DNA of 64,000 nt from Pelecanus crispus (Eukaryota > Chordata > Aves > Pelecaniformes > Pelecanidae): positions 28,271,150-28,335,149 of the forward strand of contig NC_134653.1 in assembly GCF_030463565.1 (NCBI RefSeq), read 5' to 3'. The notes beneath the pieces are model-generated. The model was not told the DNA's origin. It searched no databases and worked only from the letters and a program-made list of their open reading frames with translations. Position numbers and translations under genes: made by a program. Positions 63,101 to 64,000 of the stretch are shown one piece after another. Numbering within the stretch: position 1 is the first letter of the stretch; every line of letters begins with the position of its first letter.

Positions 63101-64000
63101 CAGATAAGCAGTACTCTCCAACTAAGGTTGCCTTCTTCTGAAGAGAAGGGTTCAATATTAGTCATTCCAGAGACATTTACTGTTTACTAGTCCTTCCATG
63201 ATTTTACACCACACTTTACTTTTGGGTAATCCAGTTAAACCCTATCAAGCACCCCCATGTTGGTTACTGTTAAGCCTCACTGTAGAGGAAAGGCTAACAT
63301 TCTGTTCTACACATAACAGCCTAATGCCTCTCCTACCCTTTCATGCCCTAATGCCCATTATCTACATGTACAGTGTAGAACTATCTTCACTATCAGGCGG
63401 AATAAAACAGATAACAGATTTTTGCTTTATAGATATCTAGTATTACTGCAGGCTGGATTAGACACCAAACTTACTTTTAAGCATCTTACAGATACTGAAA
63501 ACTTACTGACATGGTAAAGATTAGCCCAAGATTCTCAACCTGAACAAAGACACACAGGTCCTACACTTAGGATGAAATACATCAATCTGAGATTTAGTCT
63601 TTCTAAATTTCCCATTCTACTTTACCAACACAGTACCATTTGCTAAGAAATAGCGTTGAGATGCTTTTACACAAGAGTTCTACTAAATATTGGGCTTTCT
63701 AATGCCCAGAAACTCCCTTTCTGTGGAGTGCAGTGATCCAGACTGAGCCAGCACAGACCAACTCAGACACTGACACTACCAGTCTTCAAACTAAGTCCAT
63801 TTCTCTAATGGGAAATCCTTAAGCCTAACTTACTGTCTGTTCAATACTGACACTCCAACACTTGGGACCTACCACCAGTTAAATGCTGGAGTCAGAAGAA
63901 CTCTGAATTAACAGGTTCCTTAAATACCCCATTTCAGCTTTACACCACACAGCTCTAGTGGAAATGCTTTTTAGGGGTGATCAGCTATTGTTTTTTGAGC
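60128..64000 (-). other. CLTCL1: Part of CLTCL1 intron 1
   Basis: No sequence encoding the conserved N-terminus of clathrin heavy chain (MAQILPIRFQEH) was found here, and no CpG-rich promoter appears. The promoter and exon 1 therefore probably lie beyond the right edge. The stretch is AT-rich with no recognised gene, RNA or repeat family. Confidence 0.6.

Overview
The window looks like bird genomic DNA. It carries three fragments of CR1-type LINE 3' ends. It has the vertebrate neighbour pair SLC25A1-CLTCL1 (22q11.2-type synteny; chicken chromosome 15 is my inference). All introns I could place have GT-AG borders. No sequence search was possible. Gene names rest on reading translated exons against remembered family sequences, and exon borders come from splice consensus plus codon phase.

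Layout, left to right. (1) 19-1598, + strand: the last four coding exons of a HEAT/ARM-type helical protein that most resembles the C-terminus of THADA, ending with AATAAA at 1995. (2) 2583-4266, + strand: a Myb/SANT-like DNA-binding-domain gene that reads as broken, with AATAAA at 4652. (3) 5432-8199, - strand: a complete five-exon gene for a secreted somatomedin-B plus thrombospondin type-1 protein (SBSPON family). Its third intron holds a G-rich minisatellite. (4) 9907-24292, - strand: complete nine-exon SLC25A1, the mitochondrial citrate carrier of 310 aa. Eight exons are packed into 2.8 kb and the first lies 11.5 kb upstream in a CpG-rich promoter. (5) 24.7-32.3 kb: a gene-free AT-richer stretch. 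(6) 32389-60127, - strand: 31 coding exons (exons 2-32) of CLTCL1, clathrin heavy chain 2/CHC22. Every phase joins and no stop is seen. The 14-residue first exon is not found and probably lies beyond position 64000.

Base composition changes sharply near 24.6 kb. The left part is GC-rich with small, crowded genes. The right part is AT-rich with one gene spread over about 28 kb. No operon-like logic applies. The genes are functionally separate: citrate export for lipid synthesis and histone acetylation, a clathrin coat protein, a matrix-type secreted protein, a putative tRNA-methylation cofactor relative, and a broken DNA-binding-domain gene. I found no convincing RNA gene, virus-like element or CRISPR array. 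The items most worth a second look are the apparently complete bird CLTCL1 with a CLTC-like C-terminal tail, the SBSPON-family gene, and the decayed Myb/SANT gene.
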